DNA of 64,000 nt from Prunella strophiata (GCA_036583965.1 JAZBQD010000034.1:2852001-2916000); one strand, 5' to 3'; counted from the stretch's first letter, positions 9,811 through 22,680 are shown. Notes: generated by a model from the sequence alone, not told the origin. Translations and numbers: made by a program.

Positions 9811-12800
9811 CTTCTCTATTGTCTATAAAATAATAATTAAAAAAAAGTTGATAAACAGATATTTCATATGATGGAAAAGGGAATTCAAATGATCTGATGT
9901 TCCATTTAAGCTCAGCAGTCTGGCAGAAATGTGGGACAGAAACACAGGGGCCCTGGGCTCCCACACCTGGGCTGCAGGGGGACAATTAGCAATGAAGAGG
10001 TTTTACATAAGCAGAATCCCAGCCCCTTCTTTGCTCTGAGTGTTCCTGAGTTGCCAGAAGGGTTCAATAAGAGGGACATTTTGGGATGTTGATGGAGAGA
10101 TGACACAGATGCCAATGAGCTACCATTAGCTCTGTGTGCCCTTAGGACTATTGCAGCATTTAGTCCTGTGGAAATGACCACTGGAACTGGGACAGGGGCA
10201 CCAAGGGCGAGGCTGAAGCTGTTACAGACACCCAGCAGCACTAATGGCACTGCAAGGGGCAAAGAGCAAATTATTCAGTGGCTGGGCTGAGAGAACAAAC
10301 CAAAAGTATTTCAGATAAAGCAATTAGTTAGAGCCCAGTGTTTCACCTCTTTTGAGCTGGGGGTCAGGGTGAGATAGTGATCTTCTGTAAGTAGGGAGAT
10401 GAAAAGCAGTTTGACAATTTAGGAAAAAATCAATTTCAGCAAACTATCAGGCCATTCACAATGAAGAACTACAACTGCAACTTTTATGACATGATTTTTT
10501 TTTCCCCCTAAATGGAACTTCAGCAGGAACCTCTGAACTTGTTGAGCCAACAAAATATACTTCATTTGCAAAAAAAAATACTTAATTTTTTTCCATTCCT
10601 TTCACTTCCAGATATTTTTCTTCTGTTCTAGCTGAGCTGAATTTCTCTGAGGCTCCACCAAGGGAGACTTTACTGCATGGGGACTGGGAAGGAAGCTGAG
10701 GTAGGTTTGAAAAGGCTGCATGGGCACATCTGCTGGTGCCATCACTGATGGCACCAAGGGCACATCCATAACCAAGCTTGCTTTCTCCATCCTTGCAGCC
10801 ATTTATAGCTAATCTCACCAGGGCTCACAGGACAGGTTCCCAGGGAGCTGGTGCCCCTGGGGCTGCTCCTCACCATGGCACAGAGCATGGAACTGTGTTT
10901 CCAGAGTTTATCCCTCCTCAGCCACAGGCTGGGAGGGACTGAGATGCACTTAAGTAGTTCCTCATCCTGCACTACTTTTTAGCTCAATTTCCATTTCCTA
11001 AACCACTGCTGACGTCTGTCTAAATAATCATTATCTCCACAACCACGCTGAGTTTTAGCTTTGCTGAGCATCTCACAGCAGATTTGGAGCTTTGGAAAGG
11101 ATGCTGAGCTTAAGAAGCTGCTGCTCTGTGTGTCTGTCCCATCTCACTGGCTGTTTTTCCCAAGGCACACACAAACACACACCCTACGTGCATGTGTGCT
11201 CTCTTTCATGTGAGCTGCCTGAGTGAATACTTGCTGTCAGATCTTCCAAGCCACAGCACATTTTTAATCAGTCAGATAATTCAATCATTCATTTCAGACC
11301 TGCTCTGCACAGCTGTCATTTGCAAGCATCAAAGCTTCTCTGTCAAAAAAAAACCACCCAGGCTGGGGGCTCATTCAGGCATCGCTGTTTCAAAGTGCTG
11401 AGGGGGGTGCAAAGGAAAAGAACTAACAGGATGGATGAAATGAACTTATTAGAAATACTTCTGAAGCTACCACCCAACTGTCCTCAGCTGACAACAATGG
11501 CATTGCACAAGGGCAGCTCAGGCATCTGCAGGATTTGTAAGGTATTTGCAAATCTCACTCTTACACTGCAGAGTGGGGGGAATGGAGGCGGGGGGTGTCA
11601 CATGAAGCTTCCTGCCTGAGATGCTCAAAGCCACTGCATGGGATTTGGATGTCTGGCTCTCATTAAAATTAATGGAAATTGGGTGCCCAGACCTACAGGC
11701 AGCTTTCAAAAGCTGTGTCTCCATTTATAACTAATGCTCCCAACAGAATGACTAAATATTTATACAATAGTTCACATTATATGCAAAGTGGGAAAGGTGT
11801 CTCTTGGAAGATCAGGGACCCAGAGAAGGAGAAGCTGATGGGGTGTCAGGCTTAATCCACATTGTCTCTTGTTTAAAGCTCTTCTACTTGCAAATCTCCA
11901 GCAGCTCCCATTGGATGAGCACCTGGGTGGTAGCTCAGCAACGATGAAGTTCTCAGGGTACAATGCAGCAAATTAAAATGGCAGATTAACAGCTTTCCTG
12001 GTTCTTTTTCTCTCCCTCCCCACAGCTCTGACTTCCATCATCAACTCACTTCATCTCTGCAAATCCCAATTTCCAGCATGAAAACTGCTCAGTGTTGCTG
12101 TAGGAGTGCAGTGGAGCTCAAGCCATGAGCACTGCCCTGGACAGAGGTGCTAGAGGTGGGAGAAGCCAAAGGAAAAGTGACACTGATGTGCCTCCAGGCA
12201 TCAGCAGAGCCATGGCTGGATCTGCTCCACTGCATTTGCTCTGGAGGGATGGAGTAATTCAGGGTACAAAGCTGGGGCTTGGACCCTGAGGGTGTTTGGG
12301 GGTTCTGTGCTCTGGGGTAAAAGCTTGGCACTCCTGCAGGAAAAGTTCAAAGGAAACAAGTCCTGTCCTGGTTTGTGTGTCCCTGGAGGAAGCCCTTCTT
12401 CAGCTGGACCATCTCTGAACTCTGCCCCAGCTGATCCACTGAGAGGGTGTCCATGAGAGCTTGGGCTTCATGTACCAGCAGCCTCAGGTCCCCACTCAGA
12501 AGAGGATCCTGGGCTGGGCTCAAGACAGACACTTAGGGTGGGCTTGGATGATCCCAGTGTTTTACAGTGCCTTAATCGAGGAGATTCAACTCTTCCAACC
12601 TTTGAAAATCAGCCTTTGAACTTTATTCTTCCTCACTTTTCTATTCTTCTTACCTAAAGCCACCAGATGGAGAAGCTCTGCTGACTCAGGGGATGTGGAG
12701 ACAGCTCCACTCTGCTCCCCTCCTGGGACATCTCAGGGTTTGTCAAGCCCTGACAAATGTACTGAGAGCTCACATCTGCAGGTCCCCAGCTTCAGGGGTG

Positions 12801-13100
12801 TGAGCTGCAGCTCCAGCTTCACTGAAAGGACACAAAGCTCAGCCAAAGGACAAGTCATGTGCTCTGTGTCTGTGGACAAACACCCTCTGCTACAAAGGGC
12901 TTTACTCCCACTCTTTAGCTTCTGGTCAGCTGCTCTCCTCTACTACACTGGAAATCATCAATGTTGCCTTTCCACGTGACCTTGGGTGCCCTCCACTGCT
13001 CTTTCTCTGGTTCTCCTGAGCCTCCTGCCCCTGCTCACAGCACAACATGGGCTGTGTTTGGTGTTGAGGCTGGCCTAGCACAGCTGCACAAAACTGTGCC
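9811..13100. other. unique non-coding sequence
   Basis: About 3.3 kb with no recognised repeats and no convincing exon. AT-leaning patches near 10430-10620, 11000-11060 and 11650-11780 could be regulatory. Open frames are short (up to 116 codons) and lack domains. Confidence 0.4.
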
Positions 13101-13102
13101 AC

Positions 13103-13475
13103 GGAATCACAGAATCTGCTGAGCTGGAAGGGAACCCACAAGGATCATCCAGACCAGCTCCTGGCCCTGCACAGACACCCCAGCAATCCTCCCTGTGCCT
13201 GGGAGTGTTGTCCAAACCCTCCTGGAGCTCTGGCAGCCTTGGGGCTGTGCCCATTCCCTGGGGGGCCTGGGCAGTGCCTGATCTCCCTCTGAGGGAAGAA
13301 CCTTTCCCTGATACCCAACCTGCCCCTGCCAATGCAGCTCCAGCCATTCCCTTGGGTTCTGTCCCTGTCCTTGGTGCTGCCCCTCTGCTTCCCCTCCTGA
13401 GGAAACTGCAGGCTGCCTTGAGGCCTCCCCTCAGCCTCTTCTGCTGAGGATGGAGAAGCCAAATGCTCTCAGCAG
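13103..13475 (-). mobile_element. CR1 LINE fragment
   Basis: From GGAATCACAGAATCTGCTGAGCTGGAAGGGAACCCACAAGGATCATCC through AGCCTTGGGGCTGTGCCCATTCCCTGG to GAGGATGGAGAAGCCAAATGC, the plus strand is the reverse complement of a CR1 3' portion. The open frames of 183 and 105 codons here are shadows of this element. Confidence 0.88.
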
Positions 13476-14474
13476 TCACCCACGACATGGAAGTGACCAT
13501 GAGCTGCAGCCACGTCCCCTGAACCTCACAGGGCAGAGGGGAGGCAGGGCACCATTCCTGACACCATGGGCAGGGCACCATTCCTCTCTGGCACCATGGG
13601 CAGTCTGTGTGGCATGGCACATTCACTGCTCCATGGTTTGCTCCCTGTTAAAACAGTCAGCTTGGCAAGACAAAAATAAATGCAAATTCAAGGCTTAGAG
13701 CTGTTGTCCCCAGATAAGATGCCAGGAGAGCATCAAGGACACATAAAGAACAAAACAGCTTAATTTTCCCAGTGAATACCTGTCTGCTTATTTTTTAATT
13801 AAACAACAGCTGGGTGTAGACTTGTGAGGCAGCAGAGGGATCCCAAGACAGAGGAGATTAGGTGAGCTACACATGTGAGGATGTAAAGCCTTCCTACCAC
13901 AGAGAGTGTGGCAGCTGAGCCTGGCAGAATCTGCTCCATCACTGAACCCTTCACATGCAAAAAGCTTCTGCAAAGGCTCCCTCATTTTTTGAGCATTTAA
14001 ACCCAGAAACAATCCCATACTCTGAATCACAGCCAATACCCCATCCTGTCAAACAGACAGGGGTCACAGGCAGGCATTTTAGGAGCAGGTTGGAGAAGCC
14101 TCTGCTGGCAGTGAGCTACCACAGGTCCCATCTTCAGGTATGAACATGGACTAGGCCACCTCTGAAAGTCCCTGCCAGCCCCCTGCAGATCTGTCACTTG
14201 GTGATAGATGTGTAGGTAAAAGTCTGAAGGTCTGTATTTTCTTATCACACAGATTCAGGAACAGATTTCCCCATCCAGAGATCCCTGAGGCCTTGGAGGG
14301 AGGGCTGAGAACCCTGGCAGAACATCCTGGCCTTGCTCCCAAGAGCCAAGCCTGCATCCCTCTGGCATGAGAGAGGTTACAGAGAAAAGACTGGGACCAA
14401 GGCTCAAAGTGCTCAGCCCAGTAATGCCTCAGACCCCAAAGCAATGATCCAACCACCATCCTAAGTCACAGAGG
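13476..14474. other. unique non-coding sequence
   Basis: No repeat family, exon or RNA gene recognised. A diverged CATGGGCAGGGCACCATTCC duplication near 13545-13605 is a small local tandem repeat. Confidence 0.4.
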
Positions 14475-14477
14475 GGA

Positions 14478-14895
14478 ATCACAGATTTACAGAAGGGTTT
14501 ATGTTGGAGGGACCTTAATGCTCAGTCAGTCCACCCCCTGCCATGGCAGGGGCACCTTCCCCTATCCCAGGGTACTCCAAGCTCTTTCCAACCTGGCCTT
14601 GAACACTGCCAGGGATGGGGCAGCCACAGCTTCTCTGGGCACCCTGTGCCAGGGCCTCAGCACCCTCACAGGGAAGAATTTCTTCCCAACATCCCATCTC
14701 TGGCAGTGGGAAGTCATTTCCCCATTGTTTTATCTCTCCATTCCTTGTCCAAAGTCCTTCTCCAGCTCTCCTGGAGCCCCTTTAGGCACTGGCAGGGGCT
14801 CTGAGGTCCCTCAGGAACCTTTTCTTCTCCAGGTGAGCACCCCCAGCTGTCCCAGGCTGGCTGCAGAGCAGAGAGCCCAGGAGTGCTCCCAGGGA
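14478..14895 (-). mobile_element. CR1 LINE fragment, 3' end
   Basis: The plus strand shows GGGAATCACAGATTTACAGAAGGGTTTATGTTGG, CCATGGCAGGGGCACCTTCC, CCAACCTGGCCTTGAACACTGCCAGGGATGGGGCAGCCACAGC and AGGGAAGAATTTCTTCCCAACATCC, the reverse complement of the CR1 3' region. It extends about 0.4 kb into the element. Confidence 0.9.
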
Positions 14896-15366
14896 GAGCT
14901 GTGCAGGCTGCTGTGCTCTCAGACTGCCCTACATTGGAGTGGGTAAGCTCCTTTCTGAAGGAAGATAATTGCTCTATTTTAAAACTAAGTGGTTCAAGGA
15001 GAAAACCACAGGTGAGAGGGCCTGATGCTGTGAGCTCGGGGTGGGAAACAGGAGATGTGCAGGGCACAGCTGGATGGCCAAAGTGATGCATGAAAAGCAC
15101 CAGCCAGGCTGTCCCTGTGTCCCCAGCCCAGCCTGGTGCTGCTGCACAGAGCAGAGACCAAGGTGGGAGAAGCTGGTGCCACTGTTTGCAGTCCTGAGCT
15201 GTGAGGCTGAACACCCTTAAAATCCAGAAGGGAAAAGTCCCAGATGGAACAAAGATCTGTCTCCTCTCACCTGTCCCTTCTCCACCTGCAAGTTCAGGTT
15301 TGTGGCCATAAAGGAAGTTCTCTCTGGCTGAGCCCTGCAGGCCAGGTCTGAGAGCTGGCATTGAGC
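14896..15366. other. unique non-coding sequence
   Basis: Nothing recognised between the CR1 fragment and the LTR. Confidence 0.35.
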
Positions 15367-15784
15367 TGATGCCTCAGATTTTAGCTTTTATATTTTTCAG
15401 ATTCTATTCTGCCTTAGTATGAAGTCTGGGCTTCATATTAGGGGATGGTGAGCTCTCTTCACAGAGTAGGGAGACAAAAAAAATCCTTCTCTAGCTGGGG
15501 ACCAAGGACAAATGATCCAAATCTCAGGCCCAAGAGCACAAACAACGTGGGCTGAAGAGAGAAAAACAAGCAGGACTTCATAACCTAAAACTGTAACTGG
15601 ACAATGAACTCCAATATGCAAATGGACCAAAACTTATAAAAGTGAGAGACCCAATGACTGGTTGTCCATTTTTTGTGACCATTTTGGCTTGTGCTGCCCA
15701 AGGTGGATCCATTGAGGCCTCTTAATAAATCCCTACTTTATTCTTTAGGTCTGTCTAGTCTCTGTCCTGGGGCAGCCTTCACAA
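15367..15784 (+). mobile_element. solo LTR, class I (gammaretrovirus-like) endogenous retrovirus
   Basis: Starts TGATGCCTCAG and carries a TATA-like ACTTATAAAAGTG near 15630, followed by CCATTGAGGCCTCTTAATAAATCCC (poly-A signal about 15723) and CTACTTTATTC. This promoter, R and U5 order is that of a common songbird LTR family I recognise from memory. GAGC flanks both ends (15363-15366 and 15785-15788), fitting the 4-bp duplication usual for class I elements. There is no internal retroviral sequence, so it is a solo LTR. The 3' edge is less certain than the 5' edge. Confidence 0.8.
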
Positions 15785-15803
15785 GAGCAGCCTGGCCACA
15801 CAG

Positions 15804-15906
15804 AGGGACATCCCCCAGCACGGGGACAGCCTCCCCCAGCACAGGGACAGCCTCCCCAGCACAGGGACAGCCCCAGCACAGGGACAGCCCCCAGCACGGG
15901 GACAGC
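15804..15906. repeat. short-unit tandem repeat beside the LTR
   Basis: Five or six imperfect copies of a 16-22 base unit of the form GGGACAGCC(T)CCCCAGCAC(A/G) directly follow the solo LTR. Imperfect length variants suggest slippage. Confidence 0.85.
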
Positions 15907-17000
15907 TCCCGTGGAAGCTGCTCCAGGGAAAAGAGTTGCTGCTTTGGCAAACAGTGTCCCAGGGCAAAGACCAACAAAGGGGAGCAGACAACAACAGAGC
16001 CATTAATAAGGGCAAGCCTGGCATGTCCCTGGACCCCCTCTCCACTGTGATCAGAGACTTCAACAGGCAAGCACAGAAGAGGCCTCTTCAGCAGAGTTTT
16101 GTCTTTGCTGCTTAAAATTCCACAGCTCCCCTTTCCAAGTGGGCAGGGAAGAAGCAGTTTTTGTGCACTCACAGCCCCCCCTCGTCCCCATTTGGACGGA
16201 GGGAGCTCTCTGGCCTGAGCCTGGCAGGCTCTGGACTGCATGGGAAGGACACCAAGAGGCTTGAAGGATGTGTCAGCTGACTCCAAGGGCCAGCACTGAC
16301 CTTGCAGGGACAGGTCCTGTCTGAAGGTCCCTTGCAGGGAGGTCAGAGAGACACGTTTGATGCTCAGCAGCCTGCTTTGCACCAGGATCAGCCTGGGGAC
16401 AGCTCCCAGCTTCCCCCAGGTGGGAATCCTTGCTGCTTCCTGCCCTCCTCTCTGCACAGGGCCAGAGCCATGCTGCCAGCAGCTCTGCTGCTCAGCCATC
16501 CACACACAGAGAAAATGTGCACTTGCTGAGCAAAGCCGTGGCTTGCCTTCAGGCAGCATCTCAAGACAATGATGTAAAACCCATTTTTGGGGGGACCCTG
16601 TGACCTGGAAACAACAGTGGAAGCACTCAGCTGGCCCTTACATACAGGACCTGAATATTATTTGTGCAAAATGTTGCTTTCAAGCCAAGGCTGGCTGCCC
16701 TGTCTCGTCTGAGAGCTATTTGCTGTCATGTCTGGTCAGAGTTAAGGTTACTAAGAACATTCATGACACATTTTCTCTCACAGACAGCCAAGGCCCCTCT
16801 TCTGCACAACAAGAACCCAGAAGAAGCAGAAGGATGCAATAAGTGGCCTGAAAAGCTTTGTTCCCCTTAAAATAGTTTTGCAGCTGAGAATGCACAGCTG
16901 TAACTTAGCCTGAGTGTCTGGAAAAGAGAAGTCCTCAGGCTTTGCCTCAAGGTCCTTGGCTCCCTGCAGCCCCAGCTGGGCCAGCTGCACAACCAGGATG
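15907..17000. other. unique non-coding sequence
   Basis: No element recognised. A 273-codon minus-strand open frame (15738-16559) overlaps the LTR end and the tandem repeat and is judged accidental. Confidence 0.4.
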
Positions 17001-17004
17001 GAGG

Positions 17005-17425
17005 AATCACAGAAGGGTTTGGGTTGGAAGGGACCTTAAAGGTATCTTGTTCTACCCCATTCCATGGGCAGGGACACCTTCCACTACCCCAGGCAGCTCC
17101 AAGCCCCATCCAGCCTGGCCTTGGGCACTTGCAGGGATCCAGGGGCAGCCACAGCTTCTCTGGGCACCCTGTGCCAGGGGCTCACCACCCTCCCAGAGAA
17201 GAATTTCTTCCTAATATCCAATTTAAACCTACTCTGTCAGTTTGAAGCCATTCCCCCCTGTCCTGCCCAAAGTCCCTCTCCAGCTCTCACTGAAAGGCCA
17301 CCACAAGGTCACACTGGAGCCTTCTCTTTTCCAGGCTGAGCAATCCCAATTCTCCCAGGCTCCCCTCACACAGGAGGTGTTTCTCTCCTGTGGGACACAA
17401 GGGACTCTGCTGCCAAGCCACCCTC
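17005..17425 (-). mobile_element. CR1 LINE fragment, 3' end
   Basis: The plus strand reads GGAATCACAGAAGGGTTTGGGTTGGAAGGGACCTTAAAGG, CATGGGCAGGGACACCTTCCACTACCCCAGG, CAGGGGCAGCCACAGCTTCTCTGGG and GAGAAGAATTTCTTCCTAATATCC, the reverse complement of a well-preserved avian CR1 3' end. Confidence 0.93.
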
Positions 17426-17998
17426 TTCCCTCCCTGTGGCCTGCAGCCCCTCTCTCACAGCAGCTCATCCTGTGAGCCTTACCTTTGCCACAGGCAACCC
17501 CAGCCCTTTGTCTCCCAGGTCGGGGCTGAGAGAACTCCCCAAAGCAAATGAGGCAGGTCCAGCCCCTCATTAACTGCCAGGACCTGTCTCCCTTGATTAG
17601 ATTGTGCTGACTCTGCTTGCACATCACACTTGCTGCTCTAGATGCAGGGACACTGGGGCATTTCCAGCTGGGACACAGACAAAAGGAGGAGATAGCAGAG
17701 CCTTGGTTACCACCAGAGCAATTCAGGACAAATAATTAGAGGCTTTCATGGCTAATTGGATCTGTACTGTCAATCCAGGACAGGAGATGCCTTAACCCAC
17801 GCTGCCTGCCTGAGATTGCTAAGCAGGCCATAAATAAACTGCAGCACTGCTCCAAAGCTCATCAGCCCTCAGCCCCCACCCTGTGTGCTCCCTGCCAGCC
17901 CTGCTCCAGCACAGCCTGTCCCACAGGGCACTCCAGCTCCCCTGCCCTCCTGCACAGCCTCCCAGCCATGCCAGGGCACCTGGAGCCCCCTGGGCTGG
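17426..17998. other. unique non-coding sequence
   Basis: No repeat or gene recognised. The segment abuts the start of the duplicated block. Confidence 0.35.
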
Positions 17999-18819
17999 CT
18001 GAGAGGCCTCTGACAGGCTGACCTCAGGGTGTCATGGCTGGCGTGAACAAGAATCTGCAGTTTTCAAACTGAAGCCAAAGGGTGAGTGAGGAAGAGGTTG
18101 GGAAGAGTCAGAGTCAGAGACCAGGGCTAGCAGGCACTGGCAGCCCAAGGTGTTTTCCAAGAAAGGCTTGTGAGCTGAATCTGCCTGTCTGCAGCTACAG
18201 GACAAGGCTCCATTCCCATGTCCCAGCTCACTCTCAACCTGAGGATGAGCTCAGCTCTTTCCTTCTCTGCCCAAACCTCCCTCCCAGATCCTGGGGGTGC
18301 TGGTGCTTGGAGACAAGGCACACAAACAAGGACAAACACCTTCCCATGACTGCCAGGCACCCAGAGCCTTCCCCTTGAGCACCTTCAGCATCTGGTGACC
18401 TCCAAGGAGGCTCTGGGTGCCTGATGTGTGCAAGGGCTGGGGGTTCTGCAAGGAAACACAGCAAAGAGGAATGGCTTGTGCTGCCTGGGCCCACAACCTG
18501 CACCACCTCTGCTGTGCCAGGGGAAAGCTGGGCATGGGACACGAGGGAAGGCAAAGTCACACAAAGGACAGGGCCAGGCAAAAATAGAATAACCTACTTG
18601 AAAGTAGGACAACATCACTGAAGAGGAGGACATCTGGTCACTGCAGCAGGAGCAGCAAATGCAGAGCAGGCAGCTTGGCCATGCACATCTCACCTGATGG
18701 GGACAGCCCAGTGCAGATGTGTGGGGTGCCCAGGCAAACAGCTGGATGGCAGTGCCCAAACAAAGCAGAGCAGCTCTCAGTGCCTCTGAGATGACTTCTA
18801 GACTCGCTGCTGCCAGTCT

Positions 18820-18836
18820 GTCTGTCTGTCTGTCCT
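18820..18836. repeat. (TGTC)n microsatellite
   Basis: Short CTGT/TGTC tetranucleotide run of about four units inside copy A. It is also present, with a C variant, in copy B near 25075-25092. Confidence 0.8.
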
Positions 18837-18987
18837 ACCCAGAGCAGTGTCCCACCCCCAGGAGCCTGTGGGATGTGTGCCCAAACCAGCAGCTGATCCC
18901 TCCTACCTGGTTTGCTAAAGGCAGGGTTTTGCAAGAAATGATCGCCAAAAAACCAGAACAGAGGAGATTCCCCTGTGCCAGACCACT

Positions 18988-19589
18988 TGTCAGAGCCCAG
19001 CACATCCCTCTGGCTGCCCTGCATGGCTCCAGCCCCTGGCAGGGGGCTCAGAGCCCTTGGCACAGAGCCCAAGACCCCTGTGCCTTTGATCTTGAGCCAT
19101 GGAAAAAATTACCAACCTTATATGAAGAGTTACAAGCCACACAAATTAAGTAGAGTAATAATTAGTTTATCACAAAGTGAAAAAGTAAAATTTTGGGGTT
19201 TTTGAGAATGAGGGTTCAGGGGTCACGATGGAGGAATTTGGGTGTGTTCTGTCCTTTCTCCTTCTTCACAGCCTCCATCTTCTGGGGTGATGGTGGCACT
19301 TAGAGTAGAGTTGGACTGTGTAACATGGGTGATAGGTATTGAAAAATAACTGTAAATAATGTACAGGTAGTTTTTAGTATAAAAAGATACTGGAGGTGGG
19401 CAGGGTTCAGCAGACTGACCTGCTGGACAGACCTGGGCTGGTCAGGGAGAAAATTTGTTAAATAAGAGAAAATAAACAACCTTGAAGACTGCAAATGAAG
19501 AGTCCTGACTCCTTCTTCATTCTCAGGCTGGGAAACAGAAACTCTCAAACATCTCAGGGTCATCTCAAGCTCCTGAGAGAGCTCTGACA
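18988..19589 (+). mobile_element. solo LTR, ERVK-like family (copy A)
   Basis: Begins TGTCAGAGCCCAGCACATCCC and ends ..GCTCTGACA, giving TGTCAG/CTGACA inverted termini. Inside are GTGTAACATGGGTGATAGG and AATAAACAACCTTGAAGACTGC (poly-A signal near 19470, then R/U5). Flanks ACCACT (18982-18987) and GTCACT (19590-19595) agree in four of six positions, consistent with a worn 6-bp target duplication. It lacks about 15 bases around 19300 that the other copies carry. Related copies are at 25245, 31357 and 50107, with a diverged minus-strand relative at 53692. Confidence 0.85.
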
Positions 19590-19595
19590 GTCACT

Positions 19596-21386
19596 GACAT
19601 GCCAGCACATGTTTAATGCTCCAAGGCCACCCCTGCCTCCAGTCCAGCCACCTCTGCTGGGCTGCTTGGCCCCAGCCAGGCTGGCAGCTCCCAGCAGAGC
19701 ACAGCTCAGCAAGGACAAGGGTTAAGAAGTGATCAAGGCTCCTCACTGAGCTTGGATCAGCATCTTCACAAGCTCCAGAGCTCAGGCTGCAGCCAGGCCA
19801 GGCAGGATGGAGGAAACAAGAAAGTGACTGCTGCAGGTAGAGAGCTCATCAAAGGGGCAGGAAAGAAACAGCTCAAAACTGAACCTCCTCAGTGCTCCTT
19901 GCAGAGAGGAGTTAACACCTCGTGGCTGCTCCTGGGTGCTCCAGTTTCCTCCCCAGCCTTGGCAGGACAGGCAGTTTTCTTGGCTTAGGAGCCTGTGCTG
20001 GAACGGAAGCTCAGAGCATCAGGTCTAGGACACCATTCAAAGCCCTGCTCCTTGTTCCTGCTCTCAAAGGAGGCAGGAGGAAACCTTCCAGGCCCCTTTC
20101 CAGAAAGCTTTAAGCCTCTCCCCTCCAGAGGAAGGTCTCCCTGCCACGTGTGGTAAACTCAGACTTGCCAAAAGCAGCCTGAGGTGAGGAGTGACCCCCA
20201 GCACCCCCTCAGTTGAGGTGAGAGTTTCTGGACTAACCTGATGGCTGAGACAAGCCAGAGAGATCATTTTGCCAGTGTCCCCATGTCAGTTCCCTTTTAA
20301 CCTGTCACCCACAGTGACATTTTGCCTGCCCTGCAGAGAGTTGAGGAGCTCAGCCCCTCACTCTGAGCTGGGGGGTTTGCACACCAGCCTGGAACAGAGC
20401 TGAGAGGTGAAGAAAGGTCCCTCTGGTCCTTGCTAGGGCTGGTGCAGTGGCTCTCAGAGAGGAAAAGGCTTTTGGGGTGAAGGAGGGATCAGGCAGAGCA
20501 GGTTCAGGAGCAGAGAAGCAGGAGGATGATCTGCCTGCAGATGTCTCAGTCCTTCCCCAGGAGGAGCAGTTGGGACAGGGAGTGCTGGTGCTGGGTGAAG
20601 CCCAGGGGTGACAGAAAACTCAGGGACAAACACAGGAGAGACCACAACCTCCAGCCCAGGGCTGCTGGGCCCCCTTTGTGGGGTCAGGCACGGGGACAGG
20701 GTGATGCCTTTGGGCTCCCAGCAGTGAAATTCAGATTTCAGCAGCAGGCTGCAGGCACAGCTGGCTCTGAGCTCTCTGCAGGGGCACAGCCTGGCTGTTC
20801 ACAGCCACTCACCACCTCAGCCAGCCCAGGAAGCAGCTCAGAACCACAACCTCCCTCACACCTAACCCAGTAACCCTTTTCCTGCCACACTGCTGCCAGG
20901 AAGAAAGAACCAAAAGTGCTCCCTGTGGGACAAGGATTTTTAACTCAGATTGTCTTTCATCCCATGCAAAGGCATTTCAACTGAGGAATCACCTCAAACC
21001 CACAGAGAAGAACTAAATTCTGATGTGACCAACATTTTCCTTTCATTAAAAAAGATATTCCACAAAAGCAACCTCATTTATCAACCATTCTAATTCCCAG
21101 CCTGCCCTCTGTCTCCCCCAAGGAACATCTGCAAAGGTGGCAGCAGAGGAGCTCCACTCTGATCAAAGCTACCCACAGGGACTGACAGGGACTTGAGGCT
21201 GCTCCTCACACCAAGAGCTTCCCATCCACAGACACAGCAGCCCATGCCTGCAAATCTGCCAAATCTGCTCATTTTGCTGCCTAGAAAGGCCTGACACCTT
21301 CCCAGGGCAGTTGCTGTCCCTCAGAGCAAGCTGACCTGCAAGGCAGCTTCACTGGGGTTGTTGTCCTGCTTTTGAAACCAGGTTTT
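19596..21386. other. unique part of the duplicated segment
   Basis: Non-coding sequence shared with copy B (about 25871-27704). No exon, RNA gene or repeat family recognised. Confidence 0.4.
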
Positions 21387-21690
21387 TGTCCTGGTTGTGA
21401 CAGACAGGTATCTGCCAGCAGAAGCTGGAATCTCCCTTTGAATAAAGAATATAAACCCCCTCCCTCAGATTGTTATAATTTTGCAGTTAGGGGCTTTCAG
21501 GCAAAGATGTGGGAATGGGAATAACAGTTCTTTACTAGGAATATTAAAAAATACAAATGTAATAGTACAGAAAGGGAAAGCAAAAAACAAAACAAACAGA
21601 AAACCCTGGCAGAGTCAGGGCTGTGACCTGACACCCTGCTGGTCAGGGTGTTAAAAAGCAGTCCCAGATGAATCCTCCTGGAGGAACAGA
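21387..21690 (-). mobile_element. ERVL-like LTR 3' part, antisense (copy A)
   Basis: The plus strand starts TGTCCTGGTTGTGACAGACAGGTATCTGCC and continues through CCCCCTCCCTCAGATTGTTATAATTTTGCAGTTAGGGGCTTTCAGGCAAAGATGTGGGAATGGGAATAACAGTTCTTTACTAGGAAT. This is the reverse complement of the 3' part of the LTR family seen complete at 33133-33864 (GTAAAGAACTGTTATTCC, GAGAGCCCCTTAATTTCC). It may extend further to the right in a related subfamily; that boundary is unclear. Confidence 0.7.
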
Positions 21691-22246
21691 TGCAGCTCTG
21701 TTGTTCACATCACAACTTTCTGTTTCTGCTTCTCAGCCTCCCTCTGCACCAGGGCACTGCAGCACACACATCTGAGCCAAGGGAATGGCCATGCCAGGGA
21801 TGCTGCTCCTGTCTGACACAGCCCTGGTTGAAAGTTCCTGACCCCAGCTGAGCCTGCTGCCTCACACAGGAGAAAGCTGGAGACCCACTGGACAAGGAAA
21901 GCAGCTGGCCAGGAGGCTGAGTGCAGAAAAAAAATCCTCACAGCAAACTCTGTCAGGCCTCAAATCCTCCAAAACCCCTGCACCAAGTCCTTCCCCTGAG
22001 CAGCCTGAGAAGAACTTGCAGCTTTGAGATAACGTGAGAGCACTTGAGCACAAACTTAATCCAGCATTACTCCATCCTGGAGGCTCTCAGGGAGGAGCAG
22101 CTCAGCCCCTGCCACCCCTCCCAGCAGCACTTGGAGGAGGTTGGTGCTCCCAGGGGTGGCTGCTCCAGCCTCAGGCACTGCTGGGCTTGCAGGGAGGTGG
22201 GCATGCAGTGCCCTGAGCAGCCTGTCCTGCACCCTGCTGCTGGTCC

Positions 22247-22680
22247 AGGGGATGGCACGGCCCGGGAGCACCCCCTTCCCTCCTGCACGGGGTAACACAG
22301 CTTGGGGGCATCCCCTTCCCTCCTGCACGGGGGAAACCCAGCCCAGGAGCATCCCCTTCCCTCCTGCAAGGGGTAACACAGCCCAGGAGCACCCCCATCC
22401 CTCCTGCACCGGGTAACAGAGCCCAGGAGCATCCCCTTCCCTCCTGCAAAGGGGAAACCCAGTCCAGGAGCATCCCCTTCCCTCCTGTACCGGGTAACAC
22501 AACTTGGGGGGCACCCCCATCCCTCCTGCAAGGGCTGAGCACTCCCTTCCCTCCTGCACGGGGTAACAGAGCCCAGGAGCATCCCCTTCCCTCCTGCACG
22601 GGCTGAGCACCCCCTTCCCTCCAACACGGGGGTAACCCAGCTCAGGGGGTGCCCCCATCCCTTCTGCCCAGGGGTAACAC
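22247..22680. repeat. minisatellite 1, about 40-46 bp unit (copy A)
   Basis: About ten units of the general form (C)CCAGGAGCATCCCC(T/A)TCCCTCCTGCA(C/A)GGGG(T/A)AACACAG. Units vary in length and in whether TAACACAG or AAACCCAG closes them. Copy B carries a different arrangement (28570-28970). Long open frames here come from the repeat. Confidence 0.92.

Noticed and set aside
18638..19072. 144-codon minus-strand frame identical in both duplicate copies
   Set aside because: Identity reflects the recent duplication, not selection; the frame overlaps the LTR start and has no domain.
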